Assembly: GCF_965363235.1 (NCBI RefSeq)
Contig: NC_134849.1
Location: 48,244,122 to 48,308,121, forward strand
Length of the DNA: 64,000 nt
Direction: 5' to 3'
From: Mytilus galloprovincialis
Lineage: Eukaryota; Mollusca; Bivalvia; Mytilida; Mytilidae
Shown here: positions 11,235 to 23,033 of the stretch, one piece after another
Position numbering within the stretch: position 1 is the first letter of the stretch
How the letters are laid out: every line of letters begins with the position of its first letter
Program-made: the position numbers and the translations under genes
Notes under the pieces: model-generated
The model's input: the letters and a program-made list of their open reading frames with translations, nothing else
The model's database searches: none
Told to the model about the DNA's origin: nothing

Positions 11235-12905
11235 TCGTTGACTTCCCTGAGCGGGGGATGACATTACATAGACGAGTCAATGAGTTGACTCTTCACAAAA
11301 TATATATATGACAGTTTTTTATATTGGTATATTAGTCCTTGTCCTTTACCTTCGAGACGATGTTCAATGGCCACAGCTCATAAGTTCCCGTTCTTAAATA
11401 AAGATACATGTATCATACCTGTCAATGAACCCGTATCCTGCGGGTGTGACCTGCAATTTTTACAAATCTGGGGGATGGGTGGGGTCACAAGGGACACCAG
11501 CCGGGTTTTAAGTAACCAAAAATGACCCGTTTTCACCCGGATTCCTACGCCTTCACTGATTTCATAAGTGATTTTCGTTGACTTTCCTGAGCGGGCTGAC
11601 ATTACATAGACGAGTCAATGAGTTGACTCTTCACAAAATATATATATGACAGTTTTTTATATTATATCAGTCCTTGTCCTTTACCTTCGAGACGATGTTC
11701 AAAGGCCACAGCTCATAAGTTCCCGTTCTTAAATAAAGATACATGCATCATACCTGTCAATGAACCCGTATCCTGCGGGTGTGACCTGCAATTTTCACAA
11801 ATCTGGGAGGGGGGTCACAAGGGACACCAGCCGGGTTTTAAGTAACCAAAAATGACCCGTTTTCACCCGGATTCCTAAGCCTTCACTGATTTCATAAGTG
11901 ATTTTCGTTGACTTACTTGAGCGGGGCTGACATTACATAGACGAGTCAATGAGTTGACTCTTCACAAAATATATATATGACAGTTTTTTATATCGGTATA
12001 TCAGTCCTTGTCCTTTACCTTCGAGACGATGTTCAAAGGCCACAGCTCATAAGTTCCCGTTCTTAAATAAAGATACATGTATTATATCTGTCAATGAACC
12101 TGTATCCTGCGGGTGTGACCTGCAGTTTTCACAAATCGGGGGGGGGGGGTCACAAGGGACACCAGCCGGGTTTTAAGTAACCAAAAATGACCCGTTTTCA
12201 CCCGGATTCCTAAGGTAGCACTCCACAGTTAGATGTGTAGTTTCGCTTTTTGGCCCCTGTGGATTTTTCAAATATGAGAGCTAGTGTGCAATAAAATTCA
12301 TTTTTGGATAGCTGAGTATTAAAATAGCCTTTGTATTGGGTTTATATGAACATCAAGATTATGTAATGTATGTAATATAGGCTGTTTTCTGTATGACAGT
12401 CCGTATTTGCATGTCCCTACCATACATTGGTCCGGCAATTATTGTAATGTTTTTTTTCCAATTTTTTATCGCACGAACTTTGTGATTGGATTTTACGAAA
12501 AAATGAGGCGAAAGACACCCATTTTTTATTTGATCATTAGGAAGATTTATGAAAACAGTTTCTAAAAAGGTATCACTCTAAGGCATTGAAATTCTAGTTT
12601 GATCCAAATTTTGGGGGATATAAGACATGTCAACCCCCCTTTTTGCAATATTTTATGGTAAATAAATGCAGAATGTTGCCATGGATACACATAAAAGGAA
12701 TTAATTTTCACTCTTTTAACATTTGAAAATCAAATCTATGGAATATACTGATTACATACATATGCACATGTACGACACAAACAGTTTGGTTAATGTATTA
12801 GAAATCCAGGAATAGGAGATGATAAAACATTTTGTGGCTCATTTTTAATTTTATTTTCTAACTGTGAAGTGCTACCTAAGCCTTCACTGATTTCATATGT
12901 GATTT
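11235..12905. repeat. Three tandem ~335-bp repeats, third interrupted by a transposon
   Basis: Near-identical units start around 11235, 11575 and 11905 (the landmark CATTACATAGACGAGTCAA is at 11262, 11600 and 11931, periods 338 and 331 bp). Each contains the palindrome-like AGTCAATGAGTTGACTC, a TCCTGCGGGTGTGACCTGCA motif, a variable G-run and GGGACACCAGCCGGG. The last unit is cut by the element at 12214-12876 and resumes with CCTTCACTGATTTCATA to about 12905. Similarity is high, so the duplication is recent. No gene is seen in it. Confidence 0.9.
12214..12876. mobile_element. 663-bp MITE with TAA target duplication (PIF/Harbinger-like)
   Basis: Terminal inverted repeats of 20 bp, GGTAGCACTYCACAGTTAGA (one mismatch between the ends), lie directly inside a 3-bp duplication TAA (12211-12213 and 12877-12879). 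The neighbouring uninterrupted repeat units show the empty site, ATTCCTAAGCCTTCACTG, which proves that insertion created the TAA duplication. A 3-bp TAA duplication fits PIF/Harbinger elements, but the terminal sequence alone does not settle the family. It carries no transposase frame. Confidence 0.85.
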
Positions 12906-13268
12906 TCCGGCAAATTCTTCTTGAACAAGCAGTTCAACTAGATGTATAAACTCAAATTTCAGTGCATGGCTTCACTTGACATATTTGGTGTCAAAAACAC
13001 TGTTGATGGCATTTCCTTAGCTTTAGGTCGTAAAATTTGTGTATTTCAAAGTTGTTTTAAAAAAAAAATTGAGGTGATTTCCCTTTTTTTGTCACCTATG
13101 ACAATATATTCCGTAAACTTATATTTTTGTAAAAAGATTAAATCTAAAATGAATTGAATGCAAACACATATCATAATAATACTTTTACTTATTTTCTACC
13201 TTACAACAACTAGAAAAAAAAAATGAAAATTACTTTTTTTCATCTATACCTCCTTTAATTGTTTAACA
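12906..13268. other. Short spacer, nothing recognised
   Basis: AT-rich sequence with poly-A runs between the tandem repeats and the LINE fragment. The 71-codon plus-strand frame here is low complexity. Confidence 0.35.
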
Positions 13269-13905
13269 TTATATGCGTTGATGGGTGCAGGTCTCTATGG
13301 CTTGAACGGGATTAATCCGATGGTCGCAGTCCACATGATAAAGTGCTTTGTCATACCAAGGCTACTGTATGGCCTGGATATTATTCGATTAACAAAAACT
13401 GATATCGCGAAACTACCCACTTATTATATTCAATTGCTGTAACAAATCCAGCATCTGCCGTCTCGTACTGCCAATTCTTCTGTTTTAATCCCAACTGGTC
13501 TGCTACCTATTGAATCTGAAATTCATTTAAAAAAATGCTTTCCCTATTTCGAAACATTGTGGATAATCATGGATCTGCTTAAAGCAGCATTGCTGAAGAC
13601 AGCTTGCTTTGAAAACAAGGGATTACGAAAGTTGGTTTATTCGAATTATAAAATTAACAGAACTATGTGAATTGCCATCCCAAATAGAGGAGTGGATCTG
13701 GTTCCAGACAAACATATTTGGAAATATTGATTCCACTATTTTCAAAGGCCTTATTTGAACAATTTATTATCATGTTTTTGATTGCACCAAGTGTACTAGT
13801 AAGTAGAATAGACAATTTAGTAGTGTAACAATGGCTTGAAGACGAATTGGGACTTTCATTGTATTTAGTTCTGCTTGTAAAGAAGTAGCTAAAAGTTTAT
13901 TTTTG
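13269..13905 (+). pseudogene. Broken non-LTR retrotransposon (LINE) pol, C-terminal part
   Basis: A plus-strand reading opens with LYALMGAGLYGLNGINP and continues into a PRLLYGLDI motif. It stops, then resumes in another frame at about 13443 with QIQHLPSRTAN and a LLPIESEIHLKKC segment. These are recognisable from memory as the region after the reverse-transcriptase domain in molluscan LINEs (Jockey/CR1-like; clade unresolved). At least one frameshift and several stops show it is dead. Traces fade after about 13900. There is no RT catalytic core in the window and no 3' tail. Confidence 0.75.
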
Positions 13906-14011
13906 TTACATATGTCGTTTTCTGAAAATGAAGTCATTTGGAATGTTGGTGAATTTGTGATTTCTTTTTGCAGAACCTAAGTGTAAAGTTTACGTCAAAC
14001 AATAATGACAT

Positions 14012-14395
14012 TATTAGACATGCTCACCATAAGCCGATACCGAAACCGAAACCTAAACCGATACCGAAACCAAACGAAGTAGTGAGGTAAATGGTACATG
14101 TTTATAATGTAACTAGCTCAACCCATGTACTCCATTATATTGTTTGAAATGTGAATACACTAGTTGGAGTATTACTTCAATTCATCAGTTCACATGAATC
14201 TATTAAAAAAGCAAAATAAAATTCAACCATTATTTAATACACTAATGCAAGTAATATACAATTTAAGATAATGATACAATTTATTTATGATGTACATAAA
14301 TCATGAAGCAAATTTCGTTGTTGGGAAAGAGCTGTACATAGTTCTACAATAGGTGCAGTTTCGCTACGACTATGTCTTTAAAGAGAACCAATTAT
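14012..14395 (+). repeat. Left arm of a diverged inverted duplication, with (ProLys)n frame
   Basis: This arm matches 15577-15982 in reverse complement, with moderate divergence. It begins at TTAGACATGCTCACCATAAG and includes an ACCGAA-type degenerate hexamer run that reads HAHHKPIPKPKPKPIPKP and ends EVVR-stop. A later piece reads NLFMMYINHEANFV in the same orientation and is shared with the other arm. The sequence upstream of the arm differs from that of the other copy, so the junction is a breakpoint. An acceptor-like TTTTTGCAG precedes it at about 13970. Whether this was ever an exon is unknown. Confidence 0.7.
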
Positions 14396-14572
14396 TTTCT
14401 AAATTTTCATTCGTCTTATGGAATGTTCTATATAAGCTCCTCTTGCACGAATCTGTTCATTGACAAATTTGTGTTGATTGAGGGTTATTGCATTTTGACT
14501 GTGTAGCTACCCTACAGTACATGGTGTTGCAATAGGATGCTCAGATGACTATATGGTATAGCCAAGTAAGTA

Positions 14573-15065
14573 TCAATCACGAAGAAACGGTAATAGTTCG
14601 TGTGGACCGATCTCATCCATCAATCTGTAAGTCATCGCGTCATTGTTATGGCATAGGCTATTGTAGTCGTTTCTGTAGTCAATATTTTTCAAGGCAGGGT
14701 GATTAACCCTACGCTCAACCCCCTGTGCCCGGAGGACCGGCAGCTTTTCTGTAGGTGTTTCCATCCCTTAGACGATCGCTGTTGCTATCGAGTTCCATCT
14801 ACCCGGATTTTCTGTCTGGATTTACTTCCATAGACTTTGATTCAAGAATCCAATCACAAGGCAGTGATACTATTTGACCCATAGCTGGGGCAAGGATGAT
14901 GAATGCTAGGGCGTGTAAACACGCCGGTGGGCCTACACACTGCAACTATGGGGTCATTGCTACTCCGAGATCCTCTACAGGTACGCCTATGGATAATAAA
15001 ACCTAGTTACCGTGTGCTGTCGTGAGGAGGCACTGTAGAAGTCTTGAATAGAAGGGCATAGGGGA
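14573..15065 (-). pseudogene. GC-richer retroelement-like fragment, possibly LINE 5' part
   Basis: This block is clearly richer in G+C than its surroundings. On the minus strand it carries a 63-residue frame (14764-14573, beginning METPTEKLPVLRAQGVERR). The leader contains palindromic GGCGTGTTTACACGCC (14912-14927) and a CTATGGGGTCATTGC segment. Composition and arrangement recall the 5' untranslated/leader region of molluscan LINEs of the RTE or CR1 type, but I see no diagnostic endonuclease motif. It lies in the spacer between two inverted arms. Confidence 0.3.
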
Positions 15066-15576
15066 CCATATTTAATGTATCTTGTGTTATTTCCTGTGTG
15101 TATTATGATTTGCGTACAAATACAGTGTATATGATGATGTCCACTATAAAACAAAAACATATTGGTTTCTTTGTCTCCATCAACATTATGTTGAAAATCG
15201 AATATATTCTATAAAATAAATATAAGTATAACTGCACAATACAGATTTTTAGATATTTTCGATATAGCTTTAATAACTCTTAATGGAATATCTTCGACAC
15301 GGAATCAAACAATTAATTTGGTTTTTTGTACTCTGTTTAATTCCATGAAACAGAATTGCTACCTAGCACACCAAGAGGGACAATCAAACGTGCTTTCAGA
15401 AAAAGAAAAGAACATGGAGAGAGAAAACATAAAAAAGAAAAAACAAACTGTTGAAACTAATTTTGACGAAAGTTTTTTAGATCCTCATCTTTTGATACAG
15501 ATTAATAGTAGTCACAAAATTACATTGAAATAAAAATGTTTGCCCCTATAAGTTTTGTTTCATTTGTAAGTTGAAT
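15066..15576. other. Spacer of the inverted duplication, nothing recognised
   Basis: AT-rich sequence. A 71-codon plus-strand frame (15318-15533) is lysine/glutamate-rich in its middle part but has no known domain and no supporting signals. Confidence 0.3.
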
Positions 15577-15982
15577 GTTCTCTTTATATATATAGTTGGA
15601 ACGATATTTCACACATTGTAAAACTATGTACACTTCATTCCCTTCGACGAAATTTGCTTCATGATTAATGTACATCATAAATAAATTTGTATACACATCG
15701 TAAATGTATATATCTTGCATTAGTGTACAAAATACTCATTGAATTAAACTTTGCTTTTTGATAGATTCGTGTAAATTGTTGAATTGAAGTAATACCCCAT
15801 CCAGATATTCATATGTCTATCAATATAATGGAGTAAAAGGGTTGAGTTAATCTTACATTATAACATCAAACATTCACCTCACTACTATTTTTGGTTTCAG
15901 TATCGGTTTCGGCATTGGTTTCGGTTCCGGTTTCGGTTTCGGTTTCGGTTTCGGTATTGGCTTATGGTGAACATGTCTATTA
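15577..15982 (-). repeat. Right arm of the inverted duplication, (ProLys)n frame fused to a Penelope-like fragment
   Basis: Reverse complement of the arm at 14012-14395. The minus-strand frame ending at 15874 reads HVHHKPIPKPKPKPKPEP and ends IVVR-stop, matching the left arm's tail. Here it is joined in frame to a Penelope-like segment ending EFVFVAADKAAN at about 15984. The shared NLFMMYINHEANFV segment is intact in a 66-residue frame (15720-15520). The proline-lysine repeat probably comes from a hexamer microsatellite rather than from a selected protein. Confidence 0.7.
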
Positions 15983-17470
15983 GCAGCTTTATCAGCCGCG
16001 ACAAAAACAAATTCCTTGGCTAGTTCTTTAAGGTTATGTTTGATACGGAACATAGGGTTTTTGGTTGTTAAGATTAAAATGTTCTTTGAAATGTTGTATA
16101 AGTATATCAACTATGTTCATTACTGAATTAGAAAAAAGAGCCCAAAGATTTTTTGTCAGCTTTTCCCCGTATCATCCATTTCAAACAGTAAGTACGGAGT
16201 GAGTCGGGGATGATATATTACGACACTCATTCCAATTAATAATTAACGGGGGACGATATTTAGGTCCTTTACTGAGAAATGATTTTAACTCTCGGTCGCG
16301 AACGATGTTAAGGTCTCCTGATATAACATATGAAATGGGTCCATAAATGTATTCGGAATTACTGCAATTACATGACGAAGGTGTATTTTCACTGATATTT
16401 AAATCTTCACACACTTTGCTATAATTAAACACACATTTTCGGGTAGATTTCTTGTAAATATGTAGGACTCGGAGGTGCAATGGGGATGCTGAAGTGCGAT
16501 GGTCCGCACCGAAGTACGATGGCTTTTTCGCTGAAGTGCGATGGTTTGGCATGACTTTTGAATATTGTGACGTTTTCATATACAACATGTACAAAGTTAC
16601 ATCAAATACAACATAGATTAGCAGGCAGGAAGATAAGATTTTGTAGATAAAAGTTTCATGCAAACAAAAGTAATGAAAAAAAAGTAACGAAGGATTCAAG
16701 TCCCGAACAGGTATGAGCAGTGCTGGCGGATATTACAAAAATATTCAAAGCTATTTCAATAAAATTGAGAATGGAAATGGGCAAAGTGGCAAAAAGATGA
16801 ACTTGGTTTGCAGATGATCTGTCCAGTGTTAGGAAGAATGTCGCAAACCATTTTGTACGACAAATAAAATGTCTTGATCTAAATATTAATTTTGACTTCT
16901 CTTCAAGTATGGTTTACACGATTTTTTGTGGACAATTTAATGATGAAACTACTTGCTTGTATTAGCAATGTTTTGCTATATCAAGTTGATTGTTAAGAAA
17001 ACCGTCACTGTAGCCTGATTTTATTGTGTTTGGCCGAAATTTACCTGACTGGTCCCTACATGTTTAATATCATACTACTGCGTACTTATCTCAGAATTGG
17101 AAAGTTCAAAATCAGATTAAAACAAATCATGCAAATGAAGATTTTAAAGTATTTGGCTTGAACTAAATAGAAATTAAAAGATCTTTCAAATACGAGGCTA
17201 GCAACTATTTTGGTCAAATCTGAATAACGTTATTTCATTTAAACATCTCATATACATTTTGCTTTTTACTCTAGATCACGGGCAGACCATCGCACTTCAG
17301 CGTAACCACCATCGCTCTTCAGCGTAGTTATCAGCAAGTTAGCATCACAATGACACCATCGCACTTCGGCGTGTTTACCAACGCTGTAGTTCGTGGACCA
17401 TCGCGGTTCCGAGTCCTACAAATATAACAAATAAGAGGGAGTTCAGTATTATCAAATATCTAGGAATTAT
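15983..17470 (-). pseudogene. Penelope-like retroelement fragment (pre-RT region), split by a transposon
   Basis: Read on the minus strand, the region contains CVFNYSKVCEDLNI, then a CNCS segment, YGPISYVISGDLNIV and KGPKYRPPLIINW (16440-16200). After frameshifts it continues to KELAKEFVFVAADKAAN (about 16035-15984). I recognise this from memory as the conserved stretch upstream of the reverse-transcriptase domain in bivalve Penelope-like elements. The frame also continues on the far side of the transposon at 16462-17419: removing that element and one AAATAT copy restores an open reading across the join. Stops and frameshifts show it is inactive. The RT core is missing, since the copy ends at the inverted-arm junction. 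Confidence 0.7.
16462..17419. mobile_element. 958-bp transposon with subterminal repeat clusters and 6-bp AAATAT duplication
   Basis: Ends are GTAGGACTCGG at the left and its exact complement CCGAGTCCTAC at the right, flanked by AAATAT (16456-16461 and 17420-17425). Both ends carry several copies, oppositely oriented, of an ACCATCGCACTTCNGCG-type motif (left about 16485-16545, right about 17285-17405). Clustered subterminal repeats are typical binding sites for a transposase. No transposase is encoded, so it is non-autonomous. A 6-bp duplication does not point clearly to one superfamily. It sits inside the Penelope-like fragment and is therefore younger. Confidence 0.8.
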
Positions 17471-18150
17471 GAAACTGCTTAATTTTGAAAACCTAAGTAG
17501 TGTTGATTTACCAGTATAGTATATAATCTCGCCGTTTGTCAACTTGTGACATTTTGACTGTTTGTGAATTCACATGGCGTTTGATGAATCTGGGAACAGT
17601 ATATCTAACATATAGATGTTCCTGGATGAATGCATAGGTGATGCTTACCGTATCTTTGATGATTTCATATATCCTGAAAACGCACCTGGTCTCGCTCATT
17701 CTTATGTTCATTAGATTCCATCAGTATTTGTTTGTTACCCTGACATGTATCATCTTAATCGAAAAATGAGATTCGAATATGGATTAACTACTGATGCCTA
17801 AATTTAATGCTAGTCAACTTATTATTTGACTGTGCGTGTTTATGTGAGTGAAACTGATGTCTTATGATAAATCAACGTGTCTCTGGCGTACACATATGAT
17901 GAGCTATTAAACTTTACTCAGTACTCGGTCAATAAGATTTGTTCTTGAAAACCAAATTCAGTATTATAATTGGTAAAATTCCTCGTCGTTAGAGCAAAAA
18001 TCGTACTCAAAGGAGTGAAAAAATAATAATTAAACAGGTTACTAGTAATATATATATATATTACATAAACATGTTCTTGTTCTGAATATGCATATTAATT
18101 TGCCGCTGGACGTTAAGCAGCCATTCATCATTATCATCATCTTGCTGACA
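17471..18150. other. Intergenic DNA, nothing recognised
   Basis: No convincing coding frame; the 67-codon minus-strand frame at 17711-17508 has no known domain. A short (AT)n tract lies near 18050. Confidence 0.35.
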
Positions 18151-18157
18151 ATTTCCC

Positions 18158-18223
18158 GCACACACACAAGCAATTATTCACTTTGATTTTATAACAATAT
18201 ATGGTGCATTTTCGTCTTTTATT
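18158..18223 (-). terminator. Candidate poly(A) site of the zinc-finger gene
   Basis: On the minus strand AATAAA (18223-18218) is followed about 45 nt later by a GT-rich element, TTGCTTGTGTGTGTGCG (18173-18158). This signal-plus-downstream-element arrangement fits a cleavage site near 18.2 kb. It is proposed as the end of the long 3' UTR below because sequence character changes here. Many other AATAAA hexamers occur by chance in such AT-rich DNA. Confidence 0.3.
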
Positions 18224-21200
18224 CCAATTATTCTTCATTCAGACAGAAATCAAAAGTCAACAGCTAACAAGATCATATTCCAAAATTCCAAACACTCACC
18301 CAAACCCATAATTGAAACAAACCCAAACAAACCTACATCAGTAAAACTTTGTTAAATATTGTGTCAATATAAAAGAATAAACAATTTATACATAAACAAG
18401 TTTAATTCTAAATGATCTATAGGTATAATGTGATACATATTTGAGGTAAATAACAATACAAAAACATCAATAAAATTGTAACAGAAAACAGTTCAAACTC
18501 CTTACCAGTCTCTCTGCTATAAAAAAAAATTGTGGTTCAATTTTAACTCCCTTATAATTCACCTAAATACCACATCTTATTTTAGAATTCCAACCCATAG
18601 ACATCATTCTATCTCACAACTACATAATTTAATAGCTGATTTCTCTCCATGTTTATATAAATATCTTTATGTTCCACTATTTATAGAGATGTTCTACCTC
18701 AATGTAAGCTTGATGAGGTGTTTGATTATTTCATTTCATAAAAGTCCAGATAAATATCTAAAATCAAAGAAATACCAAAAATTGGTTTGTAAACTAATTT
18801 TCAGTTTGGTTACACCAACAGTGTCTTCCATATTTAATGTATATGATTTTAACACCAAAATCTTTAAAACATCATATAATTTCAAACAGCTCATCAATCT
18901 TGCACAAAATAGTTTTTGAGATATTAAAGACTCATTCAGTTTTCTATCACAATTTCTGTTGTAGTAATTCCTCGCCTAATTATTCACCGGAAAACAACAT
19001 CAGATGTAGTTCCGCCTGTCTTAGTAAGCAAAAACACAAATTTACAACAGATTTACATTCATTGGGGAACTTTAAACTTCACTCATATATTTTTGCTAAG
19101 TTTATCCCACTAACAGGTTATAAGGCTTACATAATAATAGCTTGAAAAGTTTATTTTTGAATTTCACATTGTCTTTATTTTTTTTTTATCCCTTCATAAA
19201 TGTTATATGATTCAAGGATAAAGTGTATATAAATGAAAATAATTGATTATGCTTTGATGTAGTAATTTTTACAAAATGTCTTTCATAGCAAAAAGCATAT
19301 ACTAAAAATTATCTACCAAAATTCAGTTTGCATCTTTTATATTAATAAAAAACCCGATATAAACACAGACAAAAATATTCAAAATCAATATAGCTATGGG
19401 ATAAACTAGCATTTTCTCTTCAATCAATCGAAGTTGGTGACACCTCTTATGTTATGTAAACAAGTATGGAACAATACATTAAATAGCAACATTAATATAC
19501 GATCCAATTTTCTTATTAACTACCACAAATTATGAAAACAAATGAATCAAGCTGTTTTCTTGAATCTTTAAGAAAAATCCTCATGAATTCTGGGTATAAT
19601 GCAGTCCCAAATGCAATAACAAGAATGTAATTGCACACAATCATATATTAATATTTGAACTATGTTATCTTTACAATTCAAACTAATTGAATGACAGTAG
19701 AGTATGTGAAGAATTAGTTTTCAAACAAAGAACATGTTTGCTTCAGATTTTGAGAAAGCATAATTTAAACATTATGTTACCCACAGAAGAACGTAAAAGA
19801 CATTTTTTTGTATATTTTGTATCCATATAAAGTATGCAAATACCTTGTCACATAGAAAAATGTTATAAAAATAATAAGAAATGTGTTTCAGTCAAAACAA
19901 TCTGATTAATTTAGTAAGTATACATACAAATAAATTCATACATATTATGTTAAGTAAATAGCCTTTTGCATACAGTTTTGTTAATTTTTTTTTATAAATA
20001 ATAAAATTCATTAAGATTACAAAAATGTTCAGGCACTAAGAAATAATGAGGTAGAGTCATGGATAAACATTTAATTACCATCAATATTTAATAAATATAT
20101 ATATGTTGCAATTTGTGAAAAAAAAATAGCAACATGCAGGTTATTTTTTATTACAATATCGTGTCTATTTTAACAAATCTATAACTAGTTTGTTTCAATG
20201 TAAAAACTCGTTTTATGTAAACATACAATACCAATTCCAGTGACAATCAGGTGAAAATACAGGCTATAAGCCATGAGGGGGTAAATTAATGCCCACATTG
20301 GAAAAATTTCACTACTTTATGCAAAAAATTTATATAAATCTTACCACAATTTTTTTTCTGACTAAATTTTATAAGTCATGCATTTTACCTGTTTAGCCAA
20401 GATGAATAATCCATTTCTGAAAATTTACAAGACACTTTTATTCAAATTTTACCAACACTGAAGCAGAAATATTAACAAAAAAATGTTGCTTTGAAGATAT
20501 ACTTAATAGTTATTGGATTTATCATTTAGAACGTCTTGAATTTTTATATAACCTAACAGGTACTAATGTACTCTAGTTATTCAAAGACATATATGTTCAT
20601 TCAGTTTATAATTGTATATCTATCAAATATTGATGGATTTTATTTTCTATCAATCACAAAACACTTTTAAACAGATCAATATGGTACAGAATAAGAAAAT
20701 AAAATCTAAGACTTACTGAAATGGATGAGAAGTTAAAAATGCATCAAAATGATTGAGGTAGAGAAAGAAGATTACAAACTGGCATGACTACAAGCTATTC
20801 ACAGCAATATTTATAACTGGCAACAATGTATCTAAAGGTTTGCATTTCTTTGAATAAAGTTCGTGTTCAGACATTTTTTTAACAATAAATTGATATCTTT
20901 GAAATCTCGAAAAATATCCCATGCTTCAATTTGTAAAACAATCTAGTTCAAAAGAACCTAAATCGTATGTTATTACATGTGAAATCATATTCTCCAGCTG
21001 ACAAATTACAAATAAGCATTCATCCTCTCATATATATTTTCTATTGTATGCTTCATATGTCACTCTATAAAATTGCCATCTCACATACATCTACAATCAG
21101 TTTTATTAAATATTTACACGACACCTATTTTTAAACCTTGACTATATTAATCAACTTCATTGAAAAGAAAATTTTAGGCTTATTCTTTCCAGAATTTCAC

Positions 21201-21703
21201 AGATAATAACATACAAATTACTAAAACAAAAGAACTCTTTATAAAATCATATTTAATGTAAATTGATAGATCACAACCACACTAATAGCACTAAATTTAC
21301 TTCATAAAAGTTCCTCCTTGTAATTAAAACATGCATGAACAAGTATACAAAACAACAAATATATAATAAATTGCATATGATATTATACATGTTTAAATTA
21401 CAAGAAGAAAAACTTAAAAAAAATTTCAAAATATATTATACAGTTTGAAATGCAAGAAAACTGTAAAATGCAATTTAAAAATCTTTTGTACAAATTATAA
21501 TATAAAAGGCCACAAAATATTTACACAAGGATTAAATATGCTGTAAGATTCATTTCAACCGAATAAAGAATTTTCTTATACAGTTCTGTGTTTAAAATGT
21601 AAGCATAAGACCTTCAATGGTTAAAATAAAGTGCCTTAGCAATTGGGCACGTTAAAACACCTTTAAATTTACAACTGTCGATAAAGGTGTAAATAGATGT
21701 AAC

Positions 21704-23033
21704 TAGAGGCTCTAAAGAGCCTGTGTCGCTCACCTTGGTCTATGTGCATATTAAACAAAGGACACAGATGGATTCATGACAAAATTGTGTTTTGCTGATA
21801 GTGATGTGTTTGTAGATCTAACTTTACTGAACATTCTTGGTACTTAGAATTTTCTCTATCTATAATAAACTTGGACCTTTAGATACAGTGAAAAATATTT
21901 TGTAAAAATTTACAAAAATTTACCAAATTAGTGAAAATTGTTAAAAATTGAAGAAAATGGGCAACAACTCCTTAAGGGGTCAACTGACGATTTTGGTCAT
22001 GTTGACTTATTTCTAGATCTTATTTAGCTGAACATTATTGCTGTTTACAAGTTATCTCTATCTATAACAATATTCAAGATAATAACCAAAAACAGCAAAA
22101 TTTCCTTAAAATTACTAATTCAGGGGCAGCAACCCAACAACAGGTTATCCGATTTATCTGAAAATTTCAAGGCAGATAGATCTTGACCTGTTACACCATT
22201 TTACCCCTGTCAGATTTGCTCTAAATGCTTTGGTTTTTGAGTTATAAGCCCAAAACTGCATTTTACCCCTATGTTCTATTTTTAGCCATGGCGGCCATCT
22301 TGGATGGTTGGCCGGGTCACTGGACACATTTTTTAAACTACATACCCTAAAGATGGTTGTGGCCAAGTTTGGATTGATTTGGCCAAGTAGTTTCAGAGGA
22401 GAAGATTTTTGTAAAAGATTACTAAGATTTACGAAAAATGGTTAAAAATTGACTATAAAGGGCAATAACTCCTAAAGGGGTCAACTGACCATTTCGGTCA
22501 TGTTGACTTATTTGTAAATATTACTTTGCTGAACATTATTGCTGTTTACAGTTTATCTCTATCTATAATAATATTCAAGATAATAACCAAAAACAGCAAA
22601 ATTTCCTTAAAATTACTAATTCAGGGGCAGCAACCCAACAACAGGTTATCTGATTTATCTGAAAATTTCAGGGCAGATAGATCTTGACCTGTTACACAAG
22701 TTTACCCCTTGTCAGATTTGCTCTAAATGCTTTGGTTTTTGAGTTATAAGCCAAAAACTGCATTTTACCCCTATGTTCTATTTTTAGCCATGGCGGCCAT
22801 CTTGGATGGTTGGCCGGGTCACCGGACACATTTTTTAAACTAGATACCCCAATGATGATTTCGGCCAAGTTTGGTGTAATTTGGCCCAGTAGTTTCAGAG
22901 GAGAAGATTTTTGTAAAAGTTAACGACGCCGGACGACGACGGACGACAGACGACGGACGACAGACGACGGACGACGGACGACGGACGCCAAGTGATGGGC
23001 AAAGCTCACTTGGCCCTTTGGGCCAGGTGAGCT
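21704..23033. repeat. Bivalve interspersed element with internal ~490-bp duplication
   Basis: The left end has a short hairpin (AGGCTCTAAAGAGCCT) followed by GTGTCGCTCACC. The right end has AGCTCACTTGGCCCTTTGGGCCAGGTGAGCT, itself a hairpin; I recall this as a very widespread bivalve repeat. Inside, a segment running from AACTCCTTAAGGGGTCAACTG to GGCCGGGTCACTGGACACA (from about 21965) is repeated from about 22465 with few differences. A GACGACGGACGACAGACGAC-type microsatellite lies at about 22920-22985 before the right end. The 70-codon minus frame at 22366-22154 is a chance frame in the repeat. Confidence 0.8.

Noticed and set aside
18530..19145. Overlapping 129- and 102-codon plus-strand frames
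   Set aside because: AT-rich, low complexity, no domain, overlapping each other; typical of chance frames in this DNA.
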